64,000 nt of DNA, from the NCBI RefSeq assembly GCF_000374425.1, contig NZ_KB894372.1:20499-84498 (forward strand), given 5' to 3'. Below the pieces are notes generated by a model. That model did no database searches. It was not told the origin of the DNA and saw nothing but the letters and a program-made list of their open reading frames with translations. How positions within the stretch are numbered: position 1 is the stretch's first letter; the number at the start of each line of letters is the position of its first letter. Both the position numbers and the translations under genes were made by a program. This stretch comes from Acinetobacter tjernbergiae DSM 14971 = CIP 107465. Its GTDB lineage: Bacteria; Pseudomonadota; Gammaproteobacteria; Pseudomonadales; Moraxellaceae. Of the stretch, positions 45,274 through 54,986 are shown piece after piece.

Positions 45274-46821
45274 TTATTTACCAAATAATGAACCGAGTAA
45301 ACCTCTGATAATTTTTTGTCCTGTACTGCCGCCTAAACTACGTGCTGCACTTTTGGCAAAAGTACCGACAATATCCTGAGTGAGTTTTTCACGATCACGT
45401 TGTGCTTTTTCCGCTGCTTTTTGTTGCTCTTTCGCAAAACGTTCCTGCTCTTTGGCTTGTTGCTTCGCTAAAGTATCCTGTTCTTTGCTTTGTTGTTTTT
45501 CCAGTTCTTCTATTTCTTTTTGCTGAGATTGTTGTAGCACTTTCTTTTGCAGCATTTCATAAGCACTATCACGATCCACCGCTTGATCATAAACACCTGC
45601 AACAATACTTTGCGAAATAATAATTTGTCGTTCTTCTGGCGTGATTGGAGTAAAAGAAGAATAGGGTGGCATTACCCAACCACGTTCTACAATTTGAGGT
45701 GTGCCTTGTTCGTCTAGGCAACTAATTAATGCTTCACCCACAGCAAGTTCGGTAATGGTTTGATCCACTTTAAATTCGGGATTAGCTCGAAAGGTATCCG
45801 CTGCCGTTTTCACGGCTTTTTGATCTTTGGGGGTAAATGCCCGTAAGGCATGTTGTACTCGGTTACCCAATTGCCCCAATACGCTTTCAGGGAGATCGAG
45901 TGGGTTTTGGGTAATAAAATAAATCCCCACACCTTTAGAGCGGATCAGGCGAACCACTTGCTCAATTTTTTGTTGTAAGGCAGGGCTGGCATTATTAAAT
46001 AATAAATGTGCTTCATCGAAGAAGAACACCAATTTGGGTTTATCCATATCGCCGACTTCAGGAAGTTGTTCAAATAATTCAGACAACATCCAAAGTAAAA
46101 AAGTGGCATAGAGTTTAGGTGTATTCATGAGCTTGTCAGCGGCTAAGATATTGATATAGCCATGACCATTGGTATCGGTTTGAATAAAGTCGAGAATATT
46201 CAGACTTGGCTCACCAAAAAACTGCTCGCCGCCTTGATCCGCCAAAGCTAATAGATTACGTTGAATTGCCCCGATGCTTGCTGGGGAAAGATTGCCGTAC
46301 TCTGCTTTTAATTCAGCCGCATTTTCACTGACATAGGTCAGCATTGCTTTAAGGTCTTTGAAATCAATTAATAAAAGCCCTTGATCATCTGCAACACGAA
46401 ATACAGCCGAAAGCACACCTTCTTGTGTGTCATTCAGGTTTAGCATTTGCGCCAAAAGTAACGGACCAATTTCCGAAATCGTGGTACGGATTGGATGACC
46501 TTGTTGCCCAAATAAATCCCAAAAAATAACAGGGGAAGCAGCAAATGGAATGGGGGTCAGTTGCAGGTTTTTCAGGCGCTCATCAAATTTAGGATTGCTA
46601 CTGCCTGCTTTAGCCAAACTGGAGACATCGCCTTTGGCATCTGCCAGAAATACGGGCACACCCAGACGTGAAAAGCTCTCAGCAAGTACTTTAAGTGTAA
46701 CCGTTTTACCTGTACCTGTTGCACCTGCAATTAAACCATGTCGGTTTGCAAATTGAGAATGTAAAACAATATCTTGTGTTGTGTCCGTGGTTTTTTTGGC
46801 AATAATAATGGGTGTGCTCAT
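45274..46821 (-). CDS. HerA/FtsK-like ATPase, DUF853 (YjgR) family
   Basis: 515 residues. Walker [20 protein letters not shown] (about residues 33-51); Walker [17 protein letters not shown] (about 262-277); a conserved [21 protein letters not shown] stretch (about 289-309) with sensor-like Gln/Asn. A long charged Gln/Glu/Lys coiled coil (about 425-480, [19 protein letters not shown] and following) precedes a Gly/Ser C-terminus ([20 protein letters not shown]). Related to HerA hexameric DNA-translocating ATPases; the cellular role of this family is not known. The stop is 144 bases from the hmp start; metC lies upstream. Confidence 0.9.
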   Translation of the reverse strand: MSTPIIIAKKTTDTTQDIVLHSQFANRHGLIAGATGTGKTVTLKVLAESFSRLGVPVFLADAKGDVSSLAKAGSSNPKFDERLKNLQLTPIPFAASPVIFWDLFGQQGHPIRTTISEIGPLLLAQMLNLNDTQEGVLSAVFRVADDQGLLLIDFKDLKAMLTYVSENAAELKAEYGNLSPASIGAIQRNLLALADQGGEQFFGEPSLNILDFIQTDTNGHGYINILAADKLMNTPKLYATFLLWMLSELFEQLPEVGDMDKPKLVFFFDEAHLLFNNASPALQQKIEQVVRLIRSKGVGIYFITQNPLDLPESVLGQLGNRVQHALRAFTPKDQKAVKTAADTFRANPEFKVDQTITELAVGEALISCLDEQGTPQIVERGWVMPPYSSFTPITPEERQIIISQSIVAGVYDQAVDRDSAYEMLQKKVLQQSQQKEIEELEKQQSKEQDTLAKQQAKEQERFAKEQQKAAEKAQRDREKLTQDIVGTFAKSAARSLGGSTGQKIIRGLLGSLFGK

Positions 46822-46840
46822 TCTTCACCTATTCTTTATT

Positions 46841-48034
46841 TCATTCGAGTTGTTTTAGTGCATTTTGAATATCTTGGATTAAATCTTCTGGATGTTCTAG
46901 TCCTATGCAGAAGCGAACCAACAAACCTTGTTGTAAATGTGTATTTTTAAGTTCTCGCATTTGTTTTAAGTCATAGAGCATGACGAGGCTGACTGGGCCG
47001 CCCCAACTAAACCCAAGCTTAAATAAAGTCAGGCTGTCACAGAATTTACGAATTGCTGCGAGATCATACTCAGGCTTGAAAATGACACTGACTAAGCCCG
47101 CACTTTTACCTGTGCTACAAATTTCTGCCCAAAATTGATGACCTGCTACATCAGGATTGCTTGGATGCAGTACTTGGCTAAATTGAGGTTGTTGCTTTAA
47201 CCAATCGAGTACGGTGATTGCACTTTTAGATTGTTGTTCATAACGGAGTGACATATGTGCCAAGCTGCGCTGAATTTGTGCAGTATCGTCGCCTGAAACA
47301 GAGATACCTTGAGTGGCATGCATGCGATACAGTTTATGATGTAACAGTTGGTCTCGTGTGACCACTGAACCCATTAAAATATCACCACCACCGCTTGGAT
47401 ATTTGGTCAGTGCGTGTACTGTTATATCAACACTCAGATGTTCATCTGAGAAATCAAAAGCATTAAAGGCAAGCCCTGCACCCCATGTATTATCCAGTGC
47501 TGTTAATACATTGGCTTGTTGGGCTTTTTTGACTAGATTTTTTAAGTCTGGAAATTCTAAAGTAACTGAACCTGCTGCTTCTAACCAAATAAGCTTAGTT
47601 TTCTCTGTTGGTTGAAAGCTTTCAGCATCAATCGGATTATAAATTCTAACGCGAATATCATATCGATCTTGCAGATTTTTTAAATGTTCAAGGTTGGGGC
47701 CATAAATATTATCAGCCACCCATACTTCATCGCCTGAACTTAAAAAAGCACTATTCACTAAATTAATTGCTGATAAACCACTTGGTGCAAGTAAGCAAAA
47801 ATCTCCGCCTTCGATTTGGGCAATATTGTCAGCCAATGTGAAGGTTGTGGGTGTGCCATGTGTGCCATAACTATAGTCATAGGCATCTGTCCAATGGCGA
47901 TCAAAAAGGTGCGTTGTGGTCTTAAAAATTATTGTGGATGCACGAAATAGGGGAGGTTGTATCGTTTCTATGTATTGAGGGGCTTGGCGTGGTGCATGAA
48001 TGAGTGCAGTTTGTGGACAATTATGTTTAGTCAT
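46841..48034 (-). CDS. metC: Cystathionine beta-lyase
   Basis: 397 residues, Cys/Met-metabolism PLP enzyme fold. The PLP lysine is in VDITVHALTKYPSGGGDILMG (about residue 211). Other typical stretches are TPTTFTLADNIAQIEGG, LLAPSGLSAINLVN, LIWLEAAGSVTLEFPDL and LDNTWGAGL. It converts cystathionine to homocysteine, ammonia and pyruvate in methionine synthesis. Related gamma-lyases or sulfhydrylases cannot be ruled out by eye, but YSYGTHGTPTT and SWGGPVSLVM are MetC-like. The HerA-like gene follows twenty bases downstream on the same strand. Confidence 0.9.
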   Translation of the reverse strand: MTKHNCPQTALIHAPRQAPQYIETIQPPLFRASTIIFKTTTHLFDRHWTDAYDYSYGTHGTPTTFTLADNIAQIEGGDFCLLAPSGLSAINLVNSAFLSSGDEVWVADNIYGPNLEHLKNLQDRYDIRVRIYNPIDAESFQPTEKTKLIWLEAAGSVTLEFPDLKNLVKKAQQANVLTALDNTWGAGLAFNAFDFSDEHLSVDITVHALTKYPSGGGDILMGSVVTRDQLLHHKLYRMHATQGISVSGDDTAQIQRSLAHMSLRYEQQSKSAITVLDWLKQQPQFSQVLHPSNPDVAGHQFWAEICSTGKSAGLVSVIFKPEYDLAAIRKFCDSLTLFKLGFSWGGPVSLVMLYDLKQMRELKNTHLQQGLLVRFCIGLEHPEDLIQDIQNALKQLE

Positions 48035-48168
48035 GGGGCAAAATTAAATCAATAGAATGATTTAGGTTAAGAGAAAATATGAAATCCTGCTAGTAATTTG
48101 CATATTTTGTACAGAATCGTTACAGATCAAAGCTTTCCTCTAAAACTGGCTTTATTTTTGCTAAGACT

Positions 48169-48190
48169 TATTATCATTCTAACGATAATA
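48169..48190 (+). promoter_or_regulatory. Inverted repeat upstream of the amidotransferase gene
   Basis: TATTATC and GATAATA are perfect complements separated by eight bases, twelve bases ahead of ATG 48202. The half-sites recall Fur-type hexamers but their orientation is opposite to the canonical palindrome, so regulator identity is open. Confidence 0.35.
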
Positions 48191-48201
48191 GGTTTACGCG
48201 A

Positions 48202-48930
48202 ATGAAGTCGCATTTAAGAGTGCATTATTTTCAGCACATTGCTGGTGAAGGATTTGGAAGTTGTCATGGCTTTTTAAAATCACATAAAGCAAAAATTACT
48301 GCTACAGAATTTTTTGCTTTACCTGTTGATTTGTCACTTGAATTGGAAGCACTTCCACATGTTGATGAGGTTGATTTACTCATTATTATGGGAGGGACGA
48401 TGAGTGTGAATGATGAAGCAAATTATCCATGGTTAAAATTAGAAAAAAGATGGTTGAGACGTTATTTGGCTGCGGGCAAACCTGCGATTGGTTTATGCCT
48501 AGGTGGACAGTTGATTGCCAATGCATTAGGAGCGACTGTCAGTCGAAATCAACATCAAGAATTGGGGTGGATGGATGTGGGTAGGGTTTCACATGTCCCT
48601 GAAAATTATTTTCAAATCCCTGATAAGCTTAATATTATGCAATGGCACAGTGAGACCTTTGAGATTCCTCGTGGCGGCGTCCGTTTAGCAGAAAATAAGG
48701 TCTGTCAAAACCAGATGTACCAAATTGGGCGCAATGTGCTTGGCTTTCAGTTTCACCCCGAGATGACCCCGCATGCTTTGCAATTGTTGATTGAAAATGA
48801 AGAAGATAGTGCTGTATTTAATGGGAAATATGTTCAACCTATGTCAGAGTTAAAAAAATCCATTAAAAGTAAATTTGAACAAGGCAATCAATTGTTGAAT
48901 CGGGCAATAGAATATGTCGTCAATGCTTAG
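48202..48930 (+). CDS. Class I glutamine amidotransferase-like protein
   Basis: 242 residues. Catalytic triad: nucleophile Cys in IGLCLGGQLIANALGA (about residue 97), and the His-Glu pair in LGFQFHPEMTPHALQLL (about 181-183). The N-terminal half ends in LLIIMGGTMSVNDEANYPWL, the G-G-x-M-S-V-x-D motif typical of the stand-alone GuaA-like group (including gamma-glutamyl hydrolase-like proteins). Substrate unknown. A dyad lies just upstream, possibly an operator. Single gene before the ribosomal cluster. Confidence 0.88.
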   Translation: MKSHLRVHYFQHIAGEGFGSCHGFLKSHKAKITATEFFALPVDLSLELEALPHVDEVDLLIIMGGTMSVNDEANYPWLKLEKRWLRRYLAAGKPAIGLCLGGQLIANALGATVSRNQHQELGWMDVGRVSHVPENYFQIPDKLNIMQWHSETFEIPRGGVRLAENKVCQNQMYQIGRNVLGFQFHPEMTPHALQLLIENEEDSAVFNGKYVQPMSELKKSIKSKFEQGNQLLNRAIEYVVNA

Positions 48931-48962
48931 CTCCGCTAAAATCTAAAAAAATAAAAGAAGAA

Positions 48963-48991
48963 TTGCATAAGACTTAAACAATCGTTATAAT
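48963..48991 (+). promoter_or_regulatory. Sigma70 promoter of the S10 ribosomal operon
   Basis: TTGCAT (48963-48968), a 17-base spacer and a perfect TATAAT (48986-48991), followed by GGGCGACC, a GC-rich discriminator as found at growth-rate-controlled promoters. It lies about 165 bases ahead of rpsJ. Confidence 0.85.
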
Positions 48992-48997
48992 GGGCGA

Positions 48998-49156
48998 CCC
49001 TCAAATGGAGGGCGTTCACTACGAAGAAAGTAGTCAACGCATTACAGTCGTGGCATCGATCATGACCTTAGTGATTTTCACTGCCCTTGACACTTACCAA
49101 TAAGGTGAGGTGCGTCATGGGTGATTCTTTATATATTTGGCTTGGAGTTTACTGGT
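48998..49156 (+). promoter_or_regulatory. S10 operon mRNA leader
   Basis: About 160 untranslated bases with small hairpins (CCCTC/GAGGG at 48999-49011, ACTAC/GTAGT near 49018-49034) and a later pyrimidine/purine-rich part. In enteric bacteria, ribosomal protein L4 binds this leader and represses the operon. I cannot see whether the same element is conserved here. Confidence 0.5.
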
Positions 49157-49468
49157 ATGTCTAACCAGAGAATTCGTATCCGTTTGAAGTCTTTTGATCA
49201 TCGTCTGATTGATCAATCTGCTCAAGAGATTGTAGAAACCGCTAAGCGTACTGGCGCACAAGTGTGTGGTCCAATTCCGATGCCTACTCGCATCGAACGC
49301 TTCAACGTTCTTACTTCACCACACGTCAACAAAGACGCTCGTGATCAGTACGAAATCCGCACTTACAAACGTTTGATCGATATCGTTCAACCTACAGATA
49401 AAACTGTTGATGCATTGATGAAATTAGATCTTGCTGCTGGTGTTGATGTTCAGATCGCTTTGGGTTAA
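49157..49468 (+). CDS. rpsJ: Small ribosomal subunit protein S10
   Basis: 103 residues from ATG 49157 ([20 protein letters not shown]), exactly the family length; the open frame upstream of it has no ribosome site, while TTGGAG precedes this ATG. S10 sits in the 30S head and also joins NusB in transcription antitermination. Family stretches: [20 protein letters not shown] and [17 protein letters not shown]. First gene of the S10 operon, reading from the promoter at 48963. Confidence 0.98.
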
Positions 49469-49525
49469 GGCTTTCGGTTGATTAACGTTAAGTTAATTAG
49501 GCCGCTTTTTTAGAGGTTTATGCAC

Positions 49526-50164
49526 ATGGCTATTGGTTTAGTCGGTCGCAAATGTGGTATGACTCGCGTCTTTACAGATGCTGGTGTATCTGTACCTGTT
49601 ACAGTTATCGAAGTCGATCCAAACCGCATTACGCAAATCAAAACACTTGAAACTGATGGTTATCAAGCAATTCAAGTAACTACTGGTGAACGTCGCGAAT
49701 CGCGCGTAACTAACGCTCAGAAAGGTCACTATGCGAAAGCTGGTGTTGCTGCTGGTCGTTTAGTTAAAGAGTTCCGTGTTACTGAAGCTGAGCTTGAAGG
49801 CCGTGAAGTTGGTGCTTCTATCGGTGTTGATTTGTTCACAGTTGGTCAAATTGTTGACGTAACTGGTCAATCAAAAGGTAAAGGCTTCCAGGGTGGTGTT
49901 AAGCGTTGGAATTTCCGTACGCAAGATGCTACTCATGGTAACTCTGTATCTCACCGTGTATTAGGTTCTACAGGTCAAAACCAGACTCCTGGTCGCGTGT
50001 TCAAAGGCAAGAAAATGGCTGGTCACTTAGGTGATGAACGCGTAACAGTTCAAGGTCTTGAAATTGTATCTATTGACGCTGAACGTTCTGTTTTAGTTGT
50101 TAAAGGTGCTGTTCCTGGTGCAACGAATGGTGACGTTATTGTACGTCCTACCATCAAGGCCTGA
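49526..50164 (+). CDS. rplC: Large ribosomal subunit protein L3
   Basis: 212 residues from ATG 49526 ([16 protein letters not shown]), the start used by relatives; ATG 49520 adds two residues but lies too close to GAGG. L3 binds 23S rRNA near the peptidyl-transferase centre. [13 protein letters not shown] and [20 protein letters not shown], the tip loop with the modified Gln region, are visible. Second gene of the S10 operon. Confidence 0.98.
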   Translation: MAIGLVGRKCGMTRVFTDAGVSVPVTVIEVDPNRITQIKTLETDGYQAIQVTTGERRESRVTNAQKGHYAKAGVAAGRLVKEFRVTEAELEGREVGASIGVDLFTVGQIVDVTGQSKGKGFQGGVKRWNFRTQDATHGNSVSHRVLGSTGQNQTPGRVFKGKKMAGHLGDERVTVQGLEIVSIDAERSVLVVKGAVPGATNGDVIVRPTIKA

Positions 50165-50175
50165 GGGGAAATACT

Positions 50176-50778
50176 GTGAATTTAAAAACTGTTTCCGGCT
50201 CTGCTGTTGAATTGTCTGAAGTTGCTTTCGGACGTGAGTTTAACGAAGCGCTTGTACACCAAGTTGTTACAGCTTACTTAGCTGGTGGTCGTCAAGGTTC
50301 GAAAGCTCAGAAATCACGTGCAGACGTTTCTGGCGGTGGTAAAAAACCATTCCGTCAAAAAGGTACTGGTCGCGCTCGTGCGGGTTCTATTCGTAGCCCT
50401 ATCTGGGTTGGTGGTGGTAAAACTTTTGCTGCTCGCCCACAAGATTGGTCTCAAAAAGTAAACCGTAAGATGTATCGCGGTGCAATGCAATGTATCTTAG
50501 CTGAACTTGTTCGCCAAGATCGTCTTGTATTAGTTGAAGAGTTTGCTGTTGCAGCTCCAAAAACTAAAGACTTGCTTGCAAAACTTACAGACTTGAATGC
50601 AACTCGTGCATTGATCATTACAGATGCTGTAGATGAGAACTTGTATCTCGCAGCTCGCAACCTTCCACACGTTGATGTGGTAGATGCAACTGCAATTGAT
50701 CCAGTTAGCTTGATTGCATTTGATAAAGTTGTAATGTCTGTAGCTGCTGCTAAGAAAATTGAGGTAGAACTCGGATGA
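50176..50778 (+). CDS. rplD: Large ribosomal subunit protein L4
   Basis: 200 residues from GTG 50176 with GAGGGGAAATACT upstream. L4 lines the peptide exit tunnel with its extended loop, here [20 protein letters not shown] (about residues 56-75). In enteric bacteria L4 is also the autogenous repressor of the S10 operon. The stop overlaps the rplW ATG by four bases. Confidence 0.98.
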   Translation: MNLKTVSGSAVELSEVAFGREFNEALVHQVVTAYLAGGRQGSKAQKSRADVSGGGKKPFRQKGTGRARAGSIRSPIWVGGGKTFAARPQDWSQKVNRKMYRGAMQCILAELVRQDRLVLVEEFAVAAPKTKDLLAKLTDLNATRALIITDAVDENLYLAARNLPHVDVVDATAIDPVSLIAFDKVVMSVAAAKKIEVELG

Positions 50779-51095
50779 ACAACGAACGTATCTATCAAGT
50801 CCTATTAGGACCAGTATTCTCAGAAAAAGCACAAGTTTTAGGTGATACTGCTGGTGTTCAAGTGTTCAAAGTTGCATTAAATGCAAACAAACTTGAAATC
50901 AAAAAAGCAGTTGAGCAGCTCTTTGGTGTTGAAGTTGTTAAAATTAATACAACAATCACTAAAGGTAAAACAAAACGCTTTGGTAAATCATTAGGACGTC
51001 GTTCTGATGTGAAAAAAGCATACGTCACCCTGAAAGCTGGCCAAGATGTAGAAATGGCTGACTTGGGCGATACCGCTGAAAATGCAGCGGAATAA
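50775..51095 (+). CDS. rplW: Large ribosomal subunit protein L23
   Basis: 106 residues. [20 protein letters not shown] and [20 protein letters not shown] mark L23, which sits at the tunnel exit and docks trigger factor and SRP. ATG overlaps the rplD stop, consistent with coupled translation. The acidic tail ([14 protein letters not shown]) is a little longer than in E. coli. Confidence 0.97.
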   Translation: MNNERIYQVLLGPVFSEKAQVLGDTAGVQVFKVALNANKLEIKKAVEQLFGVEVVKINTTITKGKTKRFGKSLGRRSDVKKAYVTLKAGQDVEMADLGDTAENAAE

Positions 51096-51106
51096 GGACG
51101 AAAATT

Positions 51107-51931
51107 ATGCCAATTCAAAAATGTAAGCCAACGTCTCCAGGACGTCGCTTTGTAGAGAAAGTGGTTCATGACCATCTTCACAAAGGCGCTCCATATGCTC
51201 CGTTGGTAGAAGCTAAAAAACGTACTGGTGGTCGTAATAATAACGGTCACATTACTACGCGTCACGTAGGTGGTGGTCATAAACAAAACTACCGTCTTGT
51301 TGACTTTAAACGTAATAAAGATGGTATTCCTGCGACTGTAGAGCGTATTGAATACGATCCTAACCGTACAGCACACATTGCTTTAGTTTTGTATGCTGAT
51401 GGTGAGCGTCGTTATATTATTGCGCCTAAAGGTTTACGTGCTGGTGATAAAGTTCAATCTGGTAACGATGCTCCAATTCGTCCAGGTAACTGTTTACCAC
51501 TTCGTAATATGCCAATCGGTTCTACCCTACATAACGTTGAACTTAAAATCGGTAAAGGTGCTCAAATCGCACGTTCTGCTGGTACTTCAGTTCAGTTGTT
51601 GGGTCGTGATGGTTCTTACGCTATCGTTCGTTTACGTTCTGGTGAAATGCGTAAAATCCATGTTGAATGTCGTGCTGTTATTGGTGAAGTTTCTAACCAA
51701 GAAAGCAACCTTCGTTCATTGGGTAAAGCTGGTGCAGCGCGCTGGCGTGGTATTCGTCCTACCGTTCGTGGTATGGCGATGAACCCAGTTGACCATCCAC
51801 ATGGTGGTGGTGAAGGACGTAGTAAAGGTATTCAACCTGTAAGTCCATGGGGTCAAAAAGCTAAAGGGTACAAGACACGTACCAATAAGCGTACGACTAA
51901 GATGATTATTCGCGACCGTCGCGTCAAGTAA
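51107..51931 (+). CDS. rplB: Large ribosomal subunit protein L2
   Basis: 274 residues. Conserved core [20 protein letters not shown] (about residues 46-65), [18 protein letters not shown] and the functionally important [17 protein letters not shown] (about 225-241), with the His essential for peptidyl transfer. L2 helps associate the subunits. Ribosome site AAGGACG lies ahead of ATG 51107. Confidence 0.98.
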   Translation: MPIQKCKPTSPGRRFVEKVVHDHLHKGAPYAPLVEAKKRTGGRNNNGHITTRHVGGGHKQNYRLVDFKRNKDGIPATVERIEYDPNRTAHIALVLYADGERRYIIAPKGLRAGDKVQSGNDAPIRPGNCLPLRNMPIGSTLHNVELKIGKGAQIARSAGTSVQLLGRDGSYAIVRLRSGEMRKIHVECRAVIGEVSNQESNLRSLGKAGAARWRGIRPTVRGMAMNPVDHPHGGGEGRSKGIQPVSPWGQKAKGYKTRTNKRTTKMIIRDRRVK

Positions 51932-51944
51932 AGGAATCTGAATA

Positions 51945-52220
51945 ATGCCTCGTTCATTAAAAAAAGGTCCATTCGTCGACGCGCACTTGTTTGCTAAGGT
52001 TGAAGCGGCTATCGCAGCTAACAATCGTAAGCCAATCAAGACTTGGTCACGTCGTTCAATGATCCTGCCGGATTTTGTTGGTTTAACAATTTCTGTTCAC
52101 AATGGTCGTAACCATGTTCCAGTAATTATTACTGAACATATGGTTGGTCATAAGTTAGGTGAATTCGCGCCAACTCGTACCTATCGTGGTCACGGTGTTG
52201 ATAAGAAGTCTAAACGTTAA
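51945..52220 (+). CDS. rpsS: Small ribosomal subunit protein S19
   Basis: 91 residues, starting [40 protein letters not shown] and the basic tail [12 protein letters not shown] are typical. S19 lies in the 30S head and contacts the A-site tRNA region. Sits 13 bases after rplB. Confidence 0.98.
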   Translation: MPRSLKKGPFVDAHLFAKVEAAIAANNRKPIKTWSRRSMILPDFVGLTISVHNGRNHVPVIITEHMVGHKLGEFAPTRTYRGHGVDKKSKR

Positions 52221-52228
52221 TAGGTGCT

Positions 52229-52561
52229 ATGATGGAAGTAACTGCAAAATTACGCGGTGCCGCTATCTCGGCACAAAAAGCACGTTTAGTTGCTGATTTG
52301 ATCCGTGGTAAATCGATTGCGCGCGCGCTTGATATTTTGAATTTCAGCAATAAGAAAGCAGCTGTGCTTGTTAAAAAAGCACTCGAGTCTGCAATCGCAA
52401 ACGCTGAACATAACAACAGCTTAGATGTTGATGACCTTAAAGTAACTACGATTTACGTTGATGAAGGTGTAAGCCTTAAACGTATTATGCCACGTGCTAA
52501 AGGCCGTGCAGATCGTATTACTAAGCGTACTTGTCACATCACCGTTAAGGTAGGGGTTTGA
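52229..52561 (+). CDS. rplV: Large ribosomal subunit protein L22
   Basis: 110 residues, [20 protein letters not shown] at the start (the double Met is usual in Acinetobacter). The C-terminal hairpin that reaches into the exit tunnel, with the macrolide-relevant [18 protein letters not shown], is intact. One base separates its stop from rpsC. Confidence 0.98.
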   Translation: MMEVTAKLRGAAISAQKARLVADLIRGKSIARALDILNFSNKKAAVLVKKALESAIANAEHNNSLDVDDLKVTTIYVDEGVSLKRIMPRAKGRADRITKRTCHITVKVGV

Positions 52562-52562
52562 T

Positions 52563-53315
52563 ATGGGTCAGAAGGTTCATCCAATCGGTATCCGCCTAGG
52601 TGTTGTGAAACGTCATAACGCTAACTGGTATGCGAGTCCGAAACAATACGCTGAATACTTGCTTAAAGATCTTCAAGTTCGTGAGTTTTTGTTGAAAAAA
52701 CTTAAGAATGCGATGGTCAGCAATATTCTTATCGAACGTCCTACAGGTGCTGCTAAGGTAACAATTAGCACTGCTCGTCCAGGTATCGTAATCGGTAAGA
52801 AAGGCGAAGACATTGAAAAATTACAGCGTGAACTCACCACTATTATGGGTGTTCCAGCGCAAGTTAGCATTAATGAAATCGATCGTCCTGACTTGGATGC
52901 GCGTTTAGTTGCTGAAGCAATTGCTTCTCAATTAGAAAAGCGTGTTATGTTCCGTCGTGCTATGAAGCGTGCGGTTCAAAATTCGATGCGTGCTGGTGCT
53001 AAAGGTATCAAAGTTGAGGTTTCTGGTCGTTTAGGCGGTGCAGAGATTGCTCGTACAGAATGGTATCGTGAAGGTCGTGTGCCTTTGCATACACTTCGTG
53101 CGGATATCGACTATGCAACTATGCGTGCAGAAACAACATACGGTACGATCGGTGTTAAAGTTTGGATTTTCCGTGGCGAGATCTTAGGTGGCATGAAACA
53201 AGTCATGAACCCTGCTCCTGCTGAAGAGCGTCCAGCTAAACGTGGTCGTGGTCGTGGTGAAGGTCAAGAGCGTCGTGGTCGTCGCGGTGACCGTGCTGCT
53301 GACAAGGGAGAATAA
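52563..53315 (+). CDS. rpsC: Small ribosomal subunit protein S3
   Basis: 250 residues. [20 protein letters not shown] begins the protein. The KH domain has [19 protein letters not shown] (about residues 59-77), and [20 protein letters not shown] is in the C-terminal domain. The basic tail ([19 protein letters not shown]) is longer and more Arg/Gly-rich than in E. coli. S3 is part of the mRNA entry channel. Confidence 0.98.
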   Translation: MGQKVHPIGIRLGVVKRHNANWYASPKQYAEYLLKDLQVREFLLKKLKNAMVSNILIERPTGAAKVTISTARPGIVIGKKGEDIEKLQRELTTIMGVPAQVSINEIDRPDLDARLVAEAIASQLEKRVMFRRAMKRAVQNSMRAGAKGIKVEVSGRLGGAEIARTEWYREGRVPLHTLRADIDYATMRAETTYGTIGVKVWIFRGEILGGMKQVMNPAPAEERPAKRGRGRGEGQERRGRRGDRAADKGE

Positions 53316-53318
53316 TCC

Positions 53319-53732
53319 ATGTTGCAACCTAAACGTACCAAATTCCGTAAAGTGCACAAAGGCCGTAACACTGGTCTAGCGCATCGTGGTAGTACAGTAT
53401 CATTTGGTTCGATTGCAATTAAAGCAACTGAACGTGGTCGTATGACTGCGCGTCAGATTGAAGCTGCACGTCGTACCATTAGCCGTCGTATTAAACGTGG
53501 TGGTAAAATCTTCATCCGCGTATTCCCAGATAAACCAATTACTGAAAAGCCATTAGAAGTTCGTATGGGTAAAGGTAAGGGTAGTGTGGAATACTGGGTT
53601 TGTCAGATTCAGCCAGGTAAGATCCTGTACGAAATTGAAGGTGTTAGCGATGAGTTAGCGCGTGAAGCTTTTGCTTTAGCTGCTGCTAAACTTCCGTTTA
53701 AAACCACTATCGTGACTCGGACGGTGATGTAA
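53319..53732 (+). CDS. rplP: Large ribosomal subunit protein L16
   Basis: 137 residues: [19 protein letters not shown] at the start, and [20 protein letters not shown] and [20 protein letters not shown] inside. L16 organises the A-site of the large subunit; the Arg in the KGKGS region region is the usual hydroxylation target in E. coli. The stop overlaps the rpmC ATG by one base. Confidence 0.98.
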   Translation: MLQPKRTKFRKVHKGRNTGLAHRGSTVSFGSIAIKATERGRMTARQIEAARRTISRRIKRGGKIFIRVFPDKPITEKPLEVRMGKGKGSVEYWVCQIQPGKILYEIEGVSDELAREAFALAAAKLPFKTTIVTRTVM

Positions 53733-53929
53733 TGAAAACTAAAGATCTACGTGAAAAGTCGGTAGAAGAGTTGAAAGCTTTGCTTGATGAGCAACAGCTT
53801 AACCAATTCCGTCTTCGTATGGCGAAAGCAACTGGTCAATTAGGCAAATCGCATGAAGTGCAAATTGCTCGTAAGACAATTGCTCGTATTAAGACACTCC
53901 TTACCGAAAAACAGGGGAACGGACAATGA
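53732..53929 (+). CDS. rpmC: Large ribosomal subunit protein L29
   Basis: 65 residues, a two-helix protein at the tunnel exit. [20 protein letters not shown] and the [12 protein letters not shown] stretch identify it. ATG overlaps the rplP stop (TAATG) and its own stop overlaps the rpsQ start (ATGA). Confidence 0.97.
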   Translation: MKTKDLREKSVEELKALLDEQQLNQFRLRMAKATGQLGKSHEVQIARKTIARIKTLLTEKQGNGQ

Positions 53930-54183
53930 GTGAAAAAACAGTCCGCACGTTAACCGGCAAAGTTGTAAGTGACAAAATGGACAAGTCTATTGTTGTGCTT
54001 ATTGAACGCCGCGTTCAACACCCGTTGTATGGCAAATCAATCCGCCGTTCAACTAAATTACACGCTCATGATGAGAACAATGTTGCTAAAACTGGCGACT
54101 TGGTAACCATCAAAGAAAGCCGCCCAATTTCTAAAACTAAAGCTTGGACTTTAGTGGAAGTCGTTGAAGCAGCTGCTGAGTAA
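53926..54183 (+). CDS. rpsQ: Small ribosomal subunit protein S17
   Basis: 85 residues, OB-fold. [20 protein letters not shown] and [18 protein letters not shown] match S17, an early 16S-binding protein. Last gene of the S10 operon in the classical division. It is followed by a 92-base gap containing a large hairpin before rplN. Confidence 0.97.
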   Translation: MSEKTVRTLTGKVVSDKMDKSIVVLIERRVQHPLYGKSIRRSTKLHAHDENNVAKTGDLVTIKESRPISKTKAWTLVEVVEAAAE

Positions 54184-54198
54184 TTAGACGTTCTTGTT

Positions 54199-54256
54199 GC
54201 ATCATCGGACAATTTCGAGTACTCTTTGAGCCTTTCGAAATTGTGACCGGTGATGC
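54199..54256 (+). promoter_or_regulatory. Large conserved-looking hairpin between rpsQ and rplN
   Basis: Left arm 54199-54218 (GCATCA, T, CGG, ACAATTTCGA) pairs with right arm 54235-54256 (TCGAAATTGT, GA, CCG, G, TGATGC): nineteen base pairs plus one G-U, with a two-base bulge and a 16-base loop. It starts 15 bases after the rpsQ stop and ends 19 bases before the rplN ATG. There is no T run, so it is not a simple terminator; an RNase III site, an attenuator or a protein-binding site are the options. Confidence 0.8.
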
Positions 54257-54275
54257 TCGGTTTTGGAGTAGGGCA

Positions 54276-54644
54276 ATGATTCAAACCGAAAGTATGCTCG
54301 ACGTAGCAGACAACAGTGGTGCACGCCGCGTACAATGTATTAAAGTACTTGGTGGTTCACACCGTCGTTATGCTTCAGTTGGCGATATTATTAAAGTTAC
54401 TGTAAAAGAAGCAATCCCACGCGCACGTGTTAAAAAAGGTGACGTGATGAATGCTGTAGTTGTTCGTACAAAGTTCGGCATTCGTCGTCCAGATGGTTCT
54501 GTGATCCGTTTTGATGATAATGCTGCTGTAATTTTGAACAACAATAAAGCTCCGATTGCGACTCGTATCTTCGGACCAGTGACTCGTGAACTTCGTACTG
54601 AACAGTTCATGAAAATCATTTCATTGGCTCCTGAAGTTCTATAA
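54276..54644 (+). CDS. rplN: Large ribosomal subunit protein L14
   Basis: 122 residues from ATG 54276 ([20 protein letters not shown]) with GGAGTAGGGCA upstream, the exact family length; the open frame before it lies within the hairpin region. [20 protein letters not shown] and the [21 protein letters not shown]-terminus are intact. L14 forms an intersubunit bridge and binds the silencing factor RsfS. First gene of the spc operon. Confidence 0.98.
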   Translation: MIQTESMLDVADNSGARRVQCIKVLGGSHRRYASVGDIIKVTVKEAIPRARVKKGDVMNAVVVRTKFGIRRPDGSVIRFDDNAAVILNNNKAPIATRIFGPVTRELRTEQFMKIISLAPEVL

Positions 54645-54653
54645 GAGGCAATC

Positions 54654-54971
54654 ATGGCTAAGATTAAAAAAGGCGATCAAGTAATTGTGATCGCAGGTAA
54701 AGAAAAAGGCAAACAAGGTGTTGTTTTGTCTATTTCTGAAGATCGAGTTAAGGTCGAAGGTCTTAACTTAGTGAAGAAGCACCAAAAGCCAAACCGTGTA
54801 ACAGGCGCTGAAGGCGGTATTGTTACTCAAGAGGCTACGCTTCATATTTCAAACGTGGCAATTTTTAATGCTACAACCCAAAAGGCTGACCGTATTGGTT
54901 ACCAAGTGACTGAAGGCACGAAAACTCGTGTTTATAAGTCAAATGGTGAATCAGTGGCGGTAGCGAAGTAA
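54654..54971 (+). CDS. rplX: Large ribosomal subunit protein L24
   Basis: 105 residues, KOW-motif protein: KIKKGDQVIVIAGKEKGKQG at the N-terminus, and NRVTGAEGGIVTQEATLHIS in the middle. An early assembly initiator of the 50S subunit. The C-terminus (YKSNGESVAVAK) is standard. Ten bases after rplN. Confidence 0.98.
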   Translation: MAKIKKGDQVIVIAGKEKGKQGVVLSISEDRVKVEGLNLVKKHQKPNRVTGAEGGIVTQEATLHISNVAIFNATTQKADRIGYQVTEGTKTRVYKSNGESVAVAK

Positions 54972-54986
54972 TAGGTTGAAAAGGCG

